Source: Mixophyes australis (taxonomy: Eukaryota; Chordata; Amphibia; Anura; Limnodynastidae). From it: a stretch of 64,000 bases of DNA. Both the position numbers and the translations under genes were made by a program. How positions within the stretch are numbered: position 1 is the stretch's first letter; every line of letters starts with the position of its first letter. The notes beneath the pieces were generated by a model that was not told the origin of the DNA, did no database searches, and was given only the letters and a program-made list of their open reading frames with translations. The DNA lies in assembly GCA_036250195.1 (NCBI GenBank), contig JAVHZZ010000004.1:318741706-318805705 (forward strand), written 5' to 3'. Positions 12,353 through 29,118 of this stretch are shown here, piece after piece.

Positions 12353-14261
12353 CTGTTTTTGAACATAGTTGTCATAATAGCAGATGGTATCCACTTGGTG
12401 GTTAAACATCAGTTGATAACCATTCATTTTAAGCAATATTTTTTAAACAGAAAAGCTGTTCTTAATGTTAATGCTAAAAATGTTGCAGTAATCATTCCTT
12501 TCTGATGGGAAATACTAGCATCCGTGCCTCATGTCTTTATGAGATAACATGACATTGCTATGGATATACACAAAGGAGGTAATTGTCGTAGTACCTAAAC
12601 CACAAGTTAAGTGTGCTGCGTCTGATCCAGAATGTGCTGCTTTTGTTGTGTTAAGGAGTAGGATAAAGAAAATATTGCCATTTACCTGTTCAACATATTC
12701 CAGTGTACCAGTACATAATTATTTCAATCAAGCTGCACTTTCTTTACTAGAGCAATGTACAGACCTGTTTATGGTAGTTTCAGTAACAAGGAAAATTGAC
12801 TATTTCAACATCTTTTTTGAACCATTGGTTTCCCCACCATTAACAGAGTAACCAACTAGGTACTTCTCCCTCACATGGTGTAAGCTATTGGCTTTCTAAA
12901 TGAAACAAAAGGACACAATTGTAATTCCCGGTTATGTAGGATGAAAACACAAATAAATACTGCTTGGAATGAGCAGGTGTTGTTTTAGTGTCTAGAAGAT
13001 AAGTTACTGTGTTAGTTTACATCAAAGATGTTGAAAGCAGTGTAGACAGACTTTTGTTACCTATCTGGCAATAATTAACATGCATGATTTTTACATTTAC
13101 TAAAGATGCCCAACACATTTTATCTTCAGTGATTGTTTCATTTTTGTTTCACAGTTATGTATTTTCCCTCTTACAATGTGGCTGTACAATTACTATATCT
13201 ATCATTTTAAATGCACTTATTACATTTTCATGCATTTAATTCTCGAATTTCTGTTCTTCACACTGGAGGAAGTTAGTATCTCATGTTTAATAAAAGACGT
13301 AATCATTTCCCATTAATTATTCTCTGTTTTAGCAAATGTCTTATTCTTTACTGACATTAAGATTGAGATTTTCTTAACTTTGTGTATTGAGGATGTCTAT
13401 TTTTCAGAACTTATTCTCAAACTGTTCCCTATACTGGTATGTCAGTGCTTATTATCTACAGAAATCCGAAAACATAGTTTATTCAGTATCATGTGTCTAT
13501 AACTTTACTAATTTGAACTTAATGTAGAAAAATATAATCAATTTTGGCAACAAAATACAATGTAAGCCAAGCAATCTTGTTTTTTCAATATACTTCTTTT
13601 TTTTCCACACCCCTGGGAATAATATCCTTATAAAGAGTGCTTAATGATGTAATCACTTTGCGCTTAGTGATGTCATCTCTTCAGTATTCATTAGAGATGC
13701 CATTGTTTTATAAGAACTAAGACACCCCTACTGTGCTTTATAAGAATCATTTAGTCTTGTTCCAGTAGACTTGGAGCTTTGGGTGGTTGCTTTTAAATGC
13801 TTCTAATCAACACCAGATAGAATGTTGTAGCACATAAAATACACAAGTGATGGTAATATACACCTGTAAATAATATATGTAGAAATTGTGAGTTCTGATC
13901 TCATGATTTATAATAAGTGAGTTCTGACATCATAATTTCAGTGTTCATTAGGAAAACTGGTGTATTACAAGGAATAACACAACCCTACTGCAAATAATAT
14001 TTCATAATATGAAAATAGAAGTCACAGTAGAGTGTAGATTTTACCATATATAGTGCAGATATTATAACATTGAGCTGTGTTTATATAATAACTGCTATGT
14101 ATTTGCCTAGATATTTAAGAATAACCAATCATTAACAATGAAACCTAGTAAAAGGTTGGTTCGTTTATTATGTTGGCTACAAAGTATATCTATTTTGTTC
14201 TTTGTGATTGCATTTTGTATAATTAACTATAGCTGATATTGCATTTTTTTTCTTACCAGTC
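12353..14261 (+). other. macroH2A1 intron, no gene seen
   Basis: AT-rich intron sequence. A 100-codon open stretch at 12549-12851 has no recognisable similarity. Confidence 0.65.
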
Positions 14262-14264
14262 CTA

Positions 14265-14453
14265 GGGGTAAATGTATGAAAGTCCATTTTTTTCAACTCG
14301 CCGGAAATCGTCGACTTTGCAGCTAAAATTTAAAGCGGCGATGGCCTGTAAAGTCAAGTTTGCCTTTACAAGCCATCGCCGCTTTAAATTTTAGCTGCAA
14401 AGTCGACGATTTCCCGGAGAGTTGAAAAAAACAGACTTTCATACATTTACCCC
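14265..14453. mobile_element. Foldback MITE, PIF/Harbinger-like, 3-bp TSD CTA
   Basis: The termini GGGGTAAATGTATGAAAG and CTTTCATACATTTACCCC are inverted, and the interior arms (gcagctaaaatttaaagcgg and its complement) pair almost fully. CTA lies on both sides. The tip sequence is shared with the copy at 12174, but the interior differs. Confidence 0.88.
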
Positions 14454-14683
14454 CTAGTGTTTTGCAATTTGCACATTAAACCTCAAGACAAATAAATCAG
14501 TTGTTTGGTATTATTCCTGTCAGAATCCTTCATGAAAGCAATTCAGAAAATCAGTGATATAGTTGTAGGAAACAAAAATCACCAATTTGGCTCTGATTGT
14601 ATCTTGTTTTGAACAAATAAAGATGGGTGAATGAGAACCAGTGTTGGAGATGAGCTACTAAATAATATATACATGTGTGATAA

Positions 14684-14935
<252 letters not shown>

Positions 14936-15000
14936 TAAGGTATTTGTCATTGTGAGTAAACATATTATAAACAACTTTGACTTGCTGCTTTGCACTATGG

Positions 15001-15148
15001 CAGTGATGGCTAACCTGTGACAATCCAGGTGTTGTGAAACTACAAGCCCCAGCATGCTTTGCCAGTAGATAACTAGCTGATAGCCAGCAAAGCATGTTGG
15101 GACTTGTAGTTTCACAACACCTGGAGTGTCACAGGTTAGCCATCACTG
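15001..15148. mobile_element. Small hAT-like foldback MITE, 148 bp
   Basis: CAGTGATGGCTAACCTGTGAC and its complement GTCACAGGTTAGCCATCACTG form the ends. The inner arms (gttgtgaaactacaag) also pair. The 8-bp flanks (cactatgg and tactaaag) match at five of eight positions, consistent with a decayed duplication. Confidence 0.82.
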
Positions 15149-18100
15149 TACTAAAGTGAAAATAAGCCTATTGAAGGATGCTGTGGGAACTACTTCCTAT
15201 AATGAATGGCTGATGGCAGAGGATAGTAACTTGCATTGATGTAAATAATAAGGGCACTTGCAATTTAAAACAATGCAATAACTTAGTACCATTGTTAGTG
15301 CCAAACCCAAACTAGGGTGGTTAAGATACAAGCAACAAAAGGATGACCCACTTTTTCAGTTGGTGTTTCTTGCAGTGTGGGGAAGAAAGAAAATATTAAA
15401 CAAACTAAAGTTATTCACAAAGACTGTGACTGATTATGGGACATCCCAATCAGATTTACTAAAATCTCATTGCATTTCAATAGACAAAACAGTCATCCAT
15501 AGCGATCTTGGTAAGAAATAAAAAAGTTTCAAAACCCTGATATGTTACTGAATTGGAAAGTAACCCACGGTCAAGTGCCCTGCAAGAACATGTTTTGGGA
15601 TTTCAGGACAAGATGGGGCTGTGTATACTACAAAAAGCAAAAGCATCACTTAAAAGTCAGGCCTGCTATCACTTTTGGGCCACCCATTAGCTAGCGACTT
15701 ATACATTTTCCTTCCAAAATAATACTTGTTACAATATGATTGCCTTTATACATGTGTCACATTTGCAGATTTTAAAGTATTGGACAGCTAAAAATACACT
15801 CTCTTATAAAAAGTCATCTCATTCAAAGTAATCATAGAGAGCTTGACTCATCTCCAGACATAAGTTCATTTGTGCCGTATATTGCATGAATTCGCTCTGT
15901 GCAGGCACCAGAAAAGGACTTCCACAATGAACGCAATTGTATACAATAGATGTCTGAACACAAGTGACACAACTGGCTATGACTTGAGAGGCGGAACGGG
16001 CGAGGAAAGGGTCTGATTCAAATGGAAATGTATCTTGAGATCTGCTTGAAATTAGTGGAGCTATATATAAATATAAATAAATGGTGATGATGATTTGAAT
16101 GCAGTCGGAACCATGCTCAAGTTTCGTGCTCTTTTTTTATAACTCAAGTTGCATGCAGGTTGCTTCCGAACATGAATCAGGCCCAGAGTGTCATGGACAG
16201 GCTGCTGTCCCAACTGTGATGTGTAGAAGTGAAGGGGTTAATGCAACTGACCCTTAGTTTGCCAGTCACGTACCTTACAGCATACCACATGACTGCAAAC
16301 AAGTTACCATTATTCACCTCCTGAACAATTAATCTACCTACCACCTCCAGTCAAGAGTTTACCATCGAATATAATTAATTTTAATAATAATATATAATAT
16401 AAAATCCTGGGGACTGTGTTACACACTTGTGAAGTGCAGGTTTATAATCCCCTCATAAAGTAATAATGGAAATTAAATTGTGCTTGGGAATCACACTACT
16501 GTGCATTCAGAAGCAAAATGTTCATAATTCGAAGGTGTAAACAGAATTAAATAAATGTTTGTCCTCATTAGGCGTTACATTGCTTATGGTTGCTAATTTT
16601 GCAGCCTTAATAAAATAAATGTTTAATCTGATAAGATATCATAGTTCTAATGGTTACCAGAAAGGACCTATTATAAATATGAGCAAACAGTATGAAATAA
16701 CAGAGATAATCAAAAAACCCTTTCTATTTACATAGTGGTTATGTCGTCTACTCTGCCATGGTGAAATCTTTTATTAGGGCATATTTTTGTACCACCAACT
16801 TGTCTTTGTCTGCAGTTCAGTTCATCCTCCTGGCTGCTGAATAGAGCAGTATGCCAACAAATGGATAAGAGTACTGACAAGTCATACATTGCAAATTTTT
16901 TATTATGACTAGAAGTGTAAGAACTGTCATAATTGCAAACAGGTATTGGTTATGGTAATACTTTTTATACCAATAAATTAAGAGGAACTGAATGAAACTA
17001 AACCTAAATGTACCCAGATATATAGTAAATTCTACTATTAATTTATAGTTATTTCACACTTAAGATAGCATATTTATGCTGTATTACTCTATGTAGGAGT
17101 GTTTCGGAAATTGGATTATTTCAAATACCAATAACACCTATCGCTAATATTAACACCTGATCAATATCTCCATGATAATAGATATCTGCTCCCGCCATGA
17201 ATATATTTGGTACCATCATGTAACATAGTAGCATAGTTGATGAGGTTGAAAAAAGACACCAGTCCATCAAGTTAAACCTATTTTGGATCTCCTGCGATCC
17301 TGCACTTATATTTGAAATTGATCAACCACCAATCTGTTGCAATTGTGAAAATCCCCCCCGACCAAATATTGCAGACCTATTTTTACCCTATATCCACTAC
17401 TATACTTCATTTTAATTAACAGTCGTATCTCTGGATACACTTTTCCGCTAAAATTTAGAGTAGAATCTCGGCACAGTTGACATGCTTACAATTAAACCAG
17501 TTGTCACAAATAAGTCTCATAACATGGAAGTTCTGGTAAGAAACTTGTGACTTCTAAATACCTGTTAGAAAGCAAATTATTTAAGAATACAGACATGACT
17601 TAGGAAGTATACTCATTATATTTTACATCTGTTTTACCCCAGAAGCTCATGCTTTTACAACGTACTAGTAGTCGTTTTTGCAAAATTGTCTGATTGCAGG
17701 TGGCGGTAATCTGATGTCACTCATTATTTTCAGTGGGGCACCTTTTTCACTTTAGGTCCACTTTAATACAGATAAGCACATTTTTTGTTTAGTTTATTTT
17801 TTTGTTGAAAAAAAGGAATCAAAATTACAATATGAATCAACAAATGTAAGGACAACATTGCAGAGAGGATGGATAAAATAAGGTAAAAGACTAGCAAGTA
17901 TTGTGTATAGCATTCTAAGGTGGATATTACATCCCTTGTAGAATTTGGGCAGATTCGGAAGCAGGGCAAGCGCATTTTTTAACTCATGTGGACATAAAAC
18001 AAAGTCTAAAATTAAAATGTACAAATAAACAATGATGTCTCTTTACTGTCCTTATGTACAACATAGATAATATTATGAACAGAAGCTAAATAGTTGCATT

Positions 18101-19944
18101 TGCTCCAGATTCAATGTGTAACACATTTATTTTGACATTATTTGCAGTTAGTAAATTACCCTTTTTGTCTTCTGCTTGTCCTATTCTTGCTGTGTTATGT
18201 ACACAGATGGTAAATAGATGCATTTGTGCAAAATTGAATGCGCTGAGCATTCGCTCACTCGCCTGCAATTTCGATGTTGGTAGACATAATTGAATTCTTT
18301 TGTCTGTTTGCTTTCGTTTTGAAAATATTATTGACAAAGCTGTACAAGTTATTTGAAATAAATACAAGGAGCATCAATAACTGAATCAATGTCTAAATCG
18401 AGTGTAGAACCTTTTAATGTAAAACACATTTTTTAAGTCATTTTATTTTATATTTCAAAATTTGTCACATTTCTTTAAAGTTTTTTATTTGTGCCGCTGG
18501 GGTCTCTGTAGCAGAGGGCATTCCACACAGCAGCTCGAAGACTGTCAATCAGAGCCTCTTCTTTTGATTTTTTGGCTACAGAGAGACTCTAGCAGCGCCG
18601 GGGGTGATAGGTAGAGGTCACAGCTATACATCATTAGTTAAAATAGAGTGAATGGCGGAGGTCTCTTAAATAAAGTGATAACTCCCTTTAAAGCAATGCG
18701 TTACATGTGCACCCTTGAAGCCTATTCATTTTACAATTGTGATAATAGCTTATTTGTAAACCAGGAGCCCATAATGTTAACCTGCAAAGTTCACCAAAAT
18801 GTGTGCAGTTTCTTGCAAAACTTTACAGACTCACACCCTGGTCACATTCTAATTCTAGAGTAAAAGTTGCAGTGTTAAGGTGAAACACTTAAGTTGCCAT
18901 ACTGGCCGCATTTTGCATATAATCCACCATCTGATTACAGGAATGTCAGGTTGTTTTATTAGATTTCTCTTGAATTTATGAAGCATTCTCCATATGCCAA
19001 ATGAAACAGTGGAACATAAATTAGAACAAATTGGAAATGTCCAGAGCTCAACTTCTTCAATATGTTAGGGAGCAACGCCCAAGTGCACGATTGTTCTTGG
19101 TACTTCCCGTACTCTATGAAATTTATAGGTGACCTTGGTTTTCCTGCAATCACTTTAATTTTGGTCCTTGATGATGGCCCTTTTATGTCTGTTGAGCAAA
19201 AGAAAAGTAATAACACAGAAGGAATGAATGTGTTCATACCAAATTAAAGCAGGTTTTTTTGGTCACCTCCTGAAAGATGTTGATCTGAAAAACACTGACT
19301 TTCAATTACTTGCACATATTGCAATATTAATGCACAGCAGTGTCTTGGACTGTTTAACGTTAAAGTTGCAGATGTATCATGACACAGAACAGGGAAGTAT
19401 AACTGTGAATGTGGCTGTTTCCACCATATTTTATAGCCATGTTTGCTGAGAAATTTCAATGTTGATCTCAGTAAGGCTGCAATAAGTGTACTACATCTGT
19501 GCTTGTGATTGTGGGATAGATTACTGCCAAAGAGTAATGATGCAAAAATGATAAGCATAGATTTGTGCAGGCTAAAGAACATTAAAGTCACACAATCATT
19601 TTGATATGTTGCATTACTGTGTAAAATACATTGCTTTGATTGTCAGAGCAGATCATTTTATATTATCCCTGTACCTAGAAAACTTTAAGAACATCTGTCA
19701 CACTCCCATAAGTCCGAGGCTTACTTTAGCTGCTGGTGCGTTATTTGCTTTGTGAATGTATCTTATGACAAGTCAAATCCCTCAAGCGTGGCAAATCGCA
19801 CTAATTTTAATCATTATAAATACACTGTTCTGTGTGACTTATGCCTTTATGCTTTACTGAACATGTATAGCAAAATAAAGAGAAAATAAACTGTCCTTAA
19901 AAAGGGTTACTTTTACATCTCTCATTTGGATTTGCCTTAATGAC
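15149..19944 (+). other. macroH2A1 intron with a few repeat fragments, no gene seen
   Basis: A short L2-like 3' tail (agctatataaat then gatgatgat) lies near 16055-16100. A dispersed frog-type repeat with acatagtagcatagttgatg and ggttgaaaaaagacacc lies at about 17220-17420. A small inverted repeat with gtctctgtagc and its complement lies at about 18490-18600. Nothing else is recognised. Confidence 0.6.
17218..17420. repeat. Dispersed repeat (acatagtagcatagttgatga type)
   Basis: The opening acatagtagcatagttgatgaggttgaaaaaagac followed by tccatcaagtt resembles an abundant repeat in frog and fish genomes. I cannot assign a class. Confidence 0.5.
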
Positions 19945-19947
19945 TGT

Positions 19948-20259
19948 GGGCCTCAGTCATTAAGGAAAGTAAGGCAAAAATGAAGTGAATTTTATCCGGG
20001 ACAAACCATGTTACAATGCAAGGGATGCAAATTAGTTTATTATTTTGCACATAAGTAAAATACTGGCTGTTTTTTTCATGTAGCACACAAATACTTGATG
20101 GCTTAATTTTTACATTGAAATTTAAAGTTGATCTAGGACATGCCCAATCCTAACTATAAATCTGTCCCCACATTTTAAATTTACCTCCCCCTCCAATGCA
20201 ACATGGTTTTGCCCAGATGCAAAGTTACTTCTTTTTTATGCTTTGCTCTGCTTAGGCCC
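19948..20259. mobile_element. PIF/Harbinger-like MITE, 3-bp TSD TGT (GGGCCTCAGTCATTAA type)
   Basis: The left end GGGCCTCAGTCATTAA and a decayed right end closing in AGGCCC are flanked by TGT on each side. The interior (caatgcaagggatgcaaatta, tgtagcacacaaatacttga) is shared with 22652-22984 and 53155-53795. Confidence 0.78.
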
Positions 20260-20791
20260 TGTGTGTTTAAAATAAAAAACAAACTTGTAGTCGCATTTTC
20301 CATTCTCTCCCTAAATACTGTGGCGAGAGCCACCCTCCCTTTTACACTGCAACGCCTGCTAACTCTGTCTCCTTCCTCATCTATTTATAATATTATCACT
20401 GTTATTAGGCAGAATGTGACAGGTGGAAATGATAACGAAAGATTTAAAAAGATAAAAAAAACTAATAACAACCGTCTGAAAGAAATAGTCAACGAGTATA
20501 AATTGTCAGTGAGGTTTAAAAAGTTAATTTTCGTATACTTAAAGTACTAGTCAAGTGATGTTAACAAAGTAGGTTGTATTTAAATCCCTTTTGGACTTAT
20601 CCCTCTCATGAGTTAATGGCCCTCTACCTATATGGTGGTGGTCCTTCAGGTGGACTACCCATGTTTTTGTTAAATACTCTCGATTAAGTCACCCTGGAGG
20701 ACTGAAGCATGAGCGCTCAGAAGCAGTTAAGATTGTAAACCTAACCCCCACACAGACATAGTTTTCTGACACAGATTTGTTCGTCTCTTGA

Positions 20792-21016
<225 letters not shown>

Positions 21017-22651
21017 TAAGACTGGTACTGAATAAATGTGACATTGCTATACGAGGTGCAGAGCTACATATACTGTTAAGGGGTGCAGGCAGTGTCTCAC
21101 TATGTAATTAGTATGAGGTGCTAGTGACTGGAAATATGCAGTAAACAGATAAACTTTGTTTTATACATAAATGCATTTCACACTACATTATTCCAGTATT
21201 AGTTTGACAGGAGCCCTGACCTACCACGTCACACGGTCCTACTGTGTGCCACGTGGTTTGGGACCTTGTCAAGCGGTCACATGGTGAAAGGAATTCATCC
21301 AATGGTCGTCTTTTGTTTTTTTGAGACCAGCTGACCTATTGGCCTAAGCCTGGTCTCCTGCTCTGTTGCAGTCTGGCTCCTATTTCCCCACATTTCTTAC
21401 ACTCTGCTTATAAGTAATAACAGGCAGGAAGTGGGTGACAGAAGGACATAAAGCAACACTTCTTCTGCCACTACACATTTGATGTGAATAGAGTGAGTAA
21501 GAGGGACAGCATACCATATGATCATGTAGTCTCATATGCTTCCATATACTATATTGGGGCATATGGGCATATTGGCTACCTTGTGGCATGTGAAGCTACT
21601 GTATGGCATATTGGCCATCTAGTGACATGGGAAAATATATTTATTTAAGGCTTTATTAACTATAAGGACACATTGTCTATATACTGTCGTGTGAGGATAT
21701 ATGGAGGTTTTTATTGACTACTGCGTATCTGATGGCATGTGATACCATTTTTGGCATGGCAAAGCATTCAGGTATTTCCCTCCATGTTGGAAAAAGTACA
21801 TTTATTTTACCACACTATGTATGGCAGGTATATATTTTTAATTAATTATACATATTTGCTGTTATGTTAAATCAAATTTCGGCCAGATATTCCATTACAT
21901 TACCAAGTTAATTTTGTAGTGTGTGGCTCTCTACATATAAAATTGTAACTGTTTGCTACTAATATCATGCATTTATTCCTTAGCACAAGGCACTAAAGTA
22001 AGATTTTGGTAGCACTTGAAGCACACCAAAGTAAACTGAATCATTGCTTTATCAGTTATTTCACTGTGAAAATAAATCAAATTGGCAGGTCATATCATTA
22101 CTCTACACTATCTAGCTCTCAGTCTGTAGTGTCCTGTTTGCCTGCATTCCCCTCTTTAAACCATGTAACCGTTCCTGTCGCATACAGTCATGTCTTCACT
22201 AACATAATCTTACTAGTGAACAGGTAACTGCTTCCAAAAGATCAGCTGACTCATCTTCTGAATTAATCTGTGCTGCTGTGAACATTGCAATGTTCTGATT
22301 GGCAACAAATTGTTCTACCTTTGCCACCTAATAACAGAACACACTAGTGAGCAGGAGATGATAAAATATAACAAAAATGTGTTAAGACCCTAGCCAAGAG
22401 ATGCAGAATGGTATGATGATAGCTGCACTTTAGATCCCTAGCTTCCACATAACCTTCATCTCACAAATTGATAGAAGCTAAAAAAAATGTAGTAAGTAAG
22501 AAATTACAAGTTAGTGCAGAGAAGTGTCATCACACTGAGGACGTGATTGTTTTGAGGATTACTTACCGGTTAACATGGGGAACAAGTGCCTGGCTCTATG
22601 CCCAGCTGAGGGAACAATATCAAAGAAAAACACTGGTCACATAACCACAAG

Positions 22652-22984
22652 GGGCCTGATTCATTAAGGAACTTAAAATAAGAAACTTCTTATTTCAGTC
22701 TACTGGACAAAGCCATGTTACAATGCAAGGGGTGCAAATTAGTATTCTGTTTTGCACATAAGTTAAATACTAACTGTTTTTTCATGTAGCACACAAATAC
22801 TTGATAGCTTATTTGTACACTGAAATTTAAAGTTGATATTTGTGTGCTACATGAAAAAACAGTCAGTATTTAACTTATGTGCAAAACAGAAAACTAATTT
22901 GCACCCCTTGCATTGTAACATGGTTTCGTCCAGGAGACTTAAATAAGAAACTTTTTAATTTATGTTCCTTAATGAATCAGGCCC
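22652..22984. mobile_element. Full-length foldback MITE, PIF/Harbinger-like, 3-bp TSD AAG
   Basis: GGGCCTGATTCATTAAGGAAC and GTTCCTTAATGAATCAGGCCC are perfect inverted ends. The arms pair over most of the 333 bp, around a centre near 22815. AAG flanks both ends (22649-22651 and 22985-22987). Confidence 0.92.
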
Positions 22985-22987
22985 AAG

Positions 22988-25763
<2,776 letters not shown>

Positions 25764-26330
25764 GCCTTTCAATCCAGCAGACCCCTCCCACCCAACGGTT
25801 CCCTTAGCTAAAAATACAATCTTTAGCTCTTTTTTGCAAGACTGCACAGTGATTTGAAAAACATGCTTATCTGGGAAAGCGAGGATTCCACTTGACCTTT
25901 CTAAAATATTTTACGTTGGCACTGATAGTTGGCATTTTTTCTGTTGATGCACTATATTTGAGGCATTGTCCAAACTTAGTTAATTTTAGAAGATTTTTAT
26001 AGTTTATTTTAATGAGGTATGAAATTATACAGATTGTACTTGGAAGTATATTGTTTTTTGTATGTAAACGACACTTAAGATCTATTTTGTAAAAGTGTTG
26101 TGGTGCTTTTGTTGTATATTATGTGGCGTTATGATTTGTTCTTTCTCTGTAAAAAGATCTCCATGTTGTGTTTACCTAATGTCTTATAATCCCAGATTTG
26201 AACACAATGTTGTCTGTAATTAACATTGCAATTTGACATTGATGTTTATTCTTTTTATTAAAACAGTTATGACAGAGCCCTTGAGTTACTGCTCCCCTTG
26301 TCTGAATAAAGAGATATTTTGCACCATTAG
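25764..26330 (+). other. MACROH2A1: macroH2A1 3' untranslated region (approximate end)
   Basis: The sequence after the stop codon is AT-rich and free of recognisable transposon sequence. Two candidate poly(A) signals follow: ATTAAA at 26257-26262 and AATAAA at 26305-26310. The end is placed just after the second by inference; no transcript evidence is available. Confidence 0.6.
26305..26310 (+). terminator. Candidate poly(A) signal AATAAA of macroH2A1
   Basis: This is the first canonical AATAAA after the stop codon. The variant ATTAAA at 26257 is an alternative. The choice between them cannot be made from the sequence. Confidence 0.4.
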
Positions 26331-27021
26331 TACATAAGGAATATTTTACAAGCACAAGTTTGATTTTAGTAAATGAGTACACTAATTTAAGAACCCAATA
26401 GTTTAAAATGTAATGAACTAAAAAGGTGATATGTGAATAGAAATTAACGTTATAAAATTATGTTTTACTTAATTGCATTTAAAATCAATTGTAGATACTT
26501 CAAAGGACGTGATCATGGAAAAATGAGATCTTGTTTTGTTAAGCTTCAAAAAAATGTCATAAATTTTAATGTTACCAAAATGGTGCCAACCTTATTTGTT
26601 TTTATTCTTGTCTTTATCGTTTTGACATGTATAAGCCTACTTCCCTACAAGAGCACAGTAAATATTCTCGATTGGTAATATATCTTTTGATCTATTGAAG
26701 AGATGTGCCATTTACTCTGAGCTTTGTACGGCACTATTAACAAACCTATTGTTTTGCAGCACAATGAAAAGTGGCATTGTGACCGAGAGGAAAAGCTACA
26801 GAAATAACAACTGCTGCTGAAACACATAGGGACATCTTTTTGAGGATAACATAGACAAAACATATTTTTTGCAAAATGTTCGATATATAAAGGATTTATT
26901 AATTTACCTTAATTAAAGTTGTATGCGGATATCAAAATTGTTAATGATTTTTATAATACTTTCTAAGACTACCTGGGAGAAGGTCATTGCCACTTTCTAT
27001 TCACAAAAGCAGTAGTGGGAG
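26331..27021 (+). other. Intergenic, nothing recognised
   Basis: AT-rich sequence downstream of macroH2A1. Confidence 0.6.
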
Positions 27022-27024
27022 AAT

Positions 27025-27489
27025 ACCGTATTTCCCCATGTATAAGACGCACCTTTTCCCCCAAAATTTTGGGTCTAATAACTGGGTGCGTCTTATACAG
27101 GGGTAGTAGCACTTACCCTGTCAGATGATTCCTCTGTCCAGTAAAGTCTTCTGTCCGTCTGATCCTGATGCTGAAAACCCGATTACGGTCCTCTCTGCGA
27201 TGTCCGGATGTCCTTTCAGGACCAAGGTCCTGAAAGGACATCCGGACATCGCAGAGAGGACCTTAATCGGGTTTCCAGCATCAGGATCAGACGGACAGAA
27301 GACTTTACCGGACAGAGGAATCATCTGACAGGGTAAGGCAGAATTCACTATAGCGTTGTCTCTCCTTTGTATAAGCTGCACAAATACTCTGTGAAAAAAT
27401 TGAGGATAATGTTTATCCTCAATTTTTTCACATGATTTATATAGGTGCGTCTTATACAGTGGAGCGTCCTATACATGGGGAAATACGGT
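27025..27489. mobile_element. Palindromic DNA transposon (ACCGTATTTCCCCATG ends), TSD AAT
   Basis: The ends ACCGTATTTCCCCATGTATA and TATACATGGGGAAATACGGT are inverted, with AAT on both sides. A second palindrome of about 230 bp sits inside (27112-27340, centre at cctttcaggaccaaggtcct). A third short hairpin (tgaaaaaattgaggataa) is at 27391-27432. Two overlapping open frames on opposite strands (27121-27381 and 27125-27328) are the same sequence read through the palindrome, not genes. The superfamily is uncertain. Confidence 0.85.
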
Positions 27490-27492
27490 AAT

Positions 27493-28788
27493 TGAAAAAT
27501 AAGCAAGTTTCCCTGATGGCTCATTCCATAAGATGTATTTAAACTTCCATCTTCCTTTATGTAAAGTATCTATATCAAATTTAAAAGAGCATACATTTGA
27601 CCAAAAGTATCCTAACATGAACCCAAAGGCCAAATTAGTCTCAGTAGATTAGGTTTACAAAGAGAGGAGTTAAAAGTGAAGAACTAAAACAACATATAAG
27701 GAATGCCATAGATACTGCAGACTAAAAGTAGAGATGATCCAAACTTTCAAACCGCTCCACATGAATTTAAAGTCCACAAACATGTTTGCCGTACAGTTGC
27801 CAATTGACTCGGAGCCGAATTTGTGGTTTATAATTTGACGCACAGGTTCTTAGTTCAATGATCGCCTTTGAGGTTCACCATTCAAGGTTTAGTGTTTTCA
27901 AATATTTATATTTTTAAATAATATTTTAAATAATAAAAAAAAAAATTTTTTTTTTATTCCGACTGTGTTCACTGTTCTCATTCAAGGTTTGCAAATTAGA
28001 AAAATCAATTTCTACTTGAACTCGAACATGTGCAAGCCACATGCAAATCCGCTTCCTCAAATGTAGCGTGATTTTTTTATTGATAAAAGATTTAATGTTA
28101 GTAATTTTTGTACCGATTCGACAAATCAGAAAAGATGTGCAGCCAAACCAATCACCACTATTAATAAGCGTCCTTTGTCAGCCTTAACACAGAAAGTAAC
28201 ATTGCAGTGAGATTACATGTGGCAAGGTACAGGTGTAAGTAGCAGATGATGATAATGACCAACACCGAAACTTGCAAATTCTGTCTAATTAGAGGTTTGT
28301 GATTGAGTCACAGATGCTTTTTGAGACTATAGTAGTCCCTCGGCTATAGATTAAGATTTGAGGAGAATGTTGTAGCAAAGATACAAATATTATTATTTTT
28401 TTGTACGCATGTCAGACAGGAAGTCATTTCTGCTATATTAGCTTGTTTATAGTTATTCAACTTTAAATTATGCGTCATAGCAATTGTGTTTGTAACATAT
28501 AAAATAAAAGTTTTTTGGACATGTTCATAAATTGGCCATAAGTGTCTGACGGGTGTGTCTATTGTCAAGCGGATACATTTGCTGCTCATTCAGACCTGAA
28601 CGCATCTTCAACTCTGAATATGTCGTACATACACTTGTGCTCAACTCTTTAAATCATAATTTATGCTTACGCTTTTGTTCCACTCTGACTCAAACCTTAG
28701 GTTACAATAACTTAGTTGTGATACTTAAAAAAACAAAGATACATTGTGTTAGTTATGCCAAATATTTACATAATAGGGATTGTTTAAT
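27493..28788. other. Intergenic, nothing recognised
   Basis: AT-rich sequence with an A/T homopolymer patch near 27915-27955. No ORF with recognisable similarity. Confidence 0.6.
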
Positions 28789-28790
28789 AA

Positions 28791-29118
28791 TGGGGCAGCA
28801 CGGTGGCTTAGTGAGCACTTCTGCCTCACACCACTGGGGTCATGAGTTCTATTCATGACCATGTGTGGAGTTTGTATGTTCTCCCCGTGTTTGTGTGGGT
28901 TTCCTCCAGGTACTCCTTTTTCCACCCACACTCCAAAAACATACTGGTAGGTTAATTGGCTGCTATCAAAATTGACCCTAGTCTTTCCTGGTCTGTGTGT
29001 ATATGTTAGGGAATTTAGACTGTCAGCTTCAATGGGACAGGGACTGATGTGAGTGTGTTCTCTGTACAGCGCTGCGGAATTAGTGGCGCTATATAAATAG
29101 CTGATAATGATGATGAAC
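28791..29118 (+). mobile_element. SINE-like dispersed repeat with L2-type tail
   Basis: It starts ggggcagcacggtggcttag, continues through gtggagtttgtatgttctcc, and ends gcgctatataaatagctgat plus a GATGAT tail. This is a very abundant repeat type in fish and amphibians. A reverse copy is at 52469-52745. Confidence 0.8.

Noticed and set aside
12549..12851. Possible small gene in the macroH2A1 intron (100 codons)
   Set aside because: No similarity, no promoter or splice context; length is within chance for the window.
20203..20550. 115-codon + strand frame
   Set aside because: It starts inside a MITE and has no recognisable similarity.
27121..27381. Similar small proteins on both strands
   Set aside because: This is one palindrome read from both sides.
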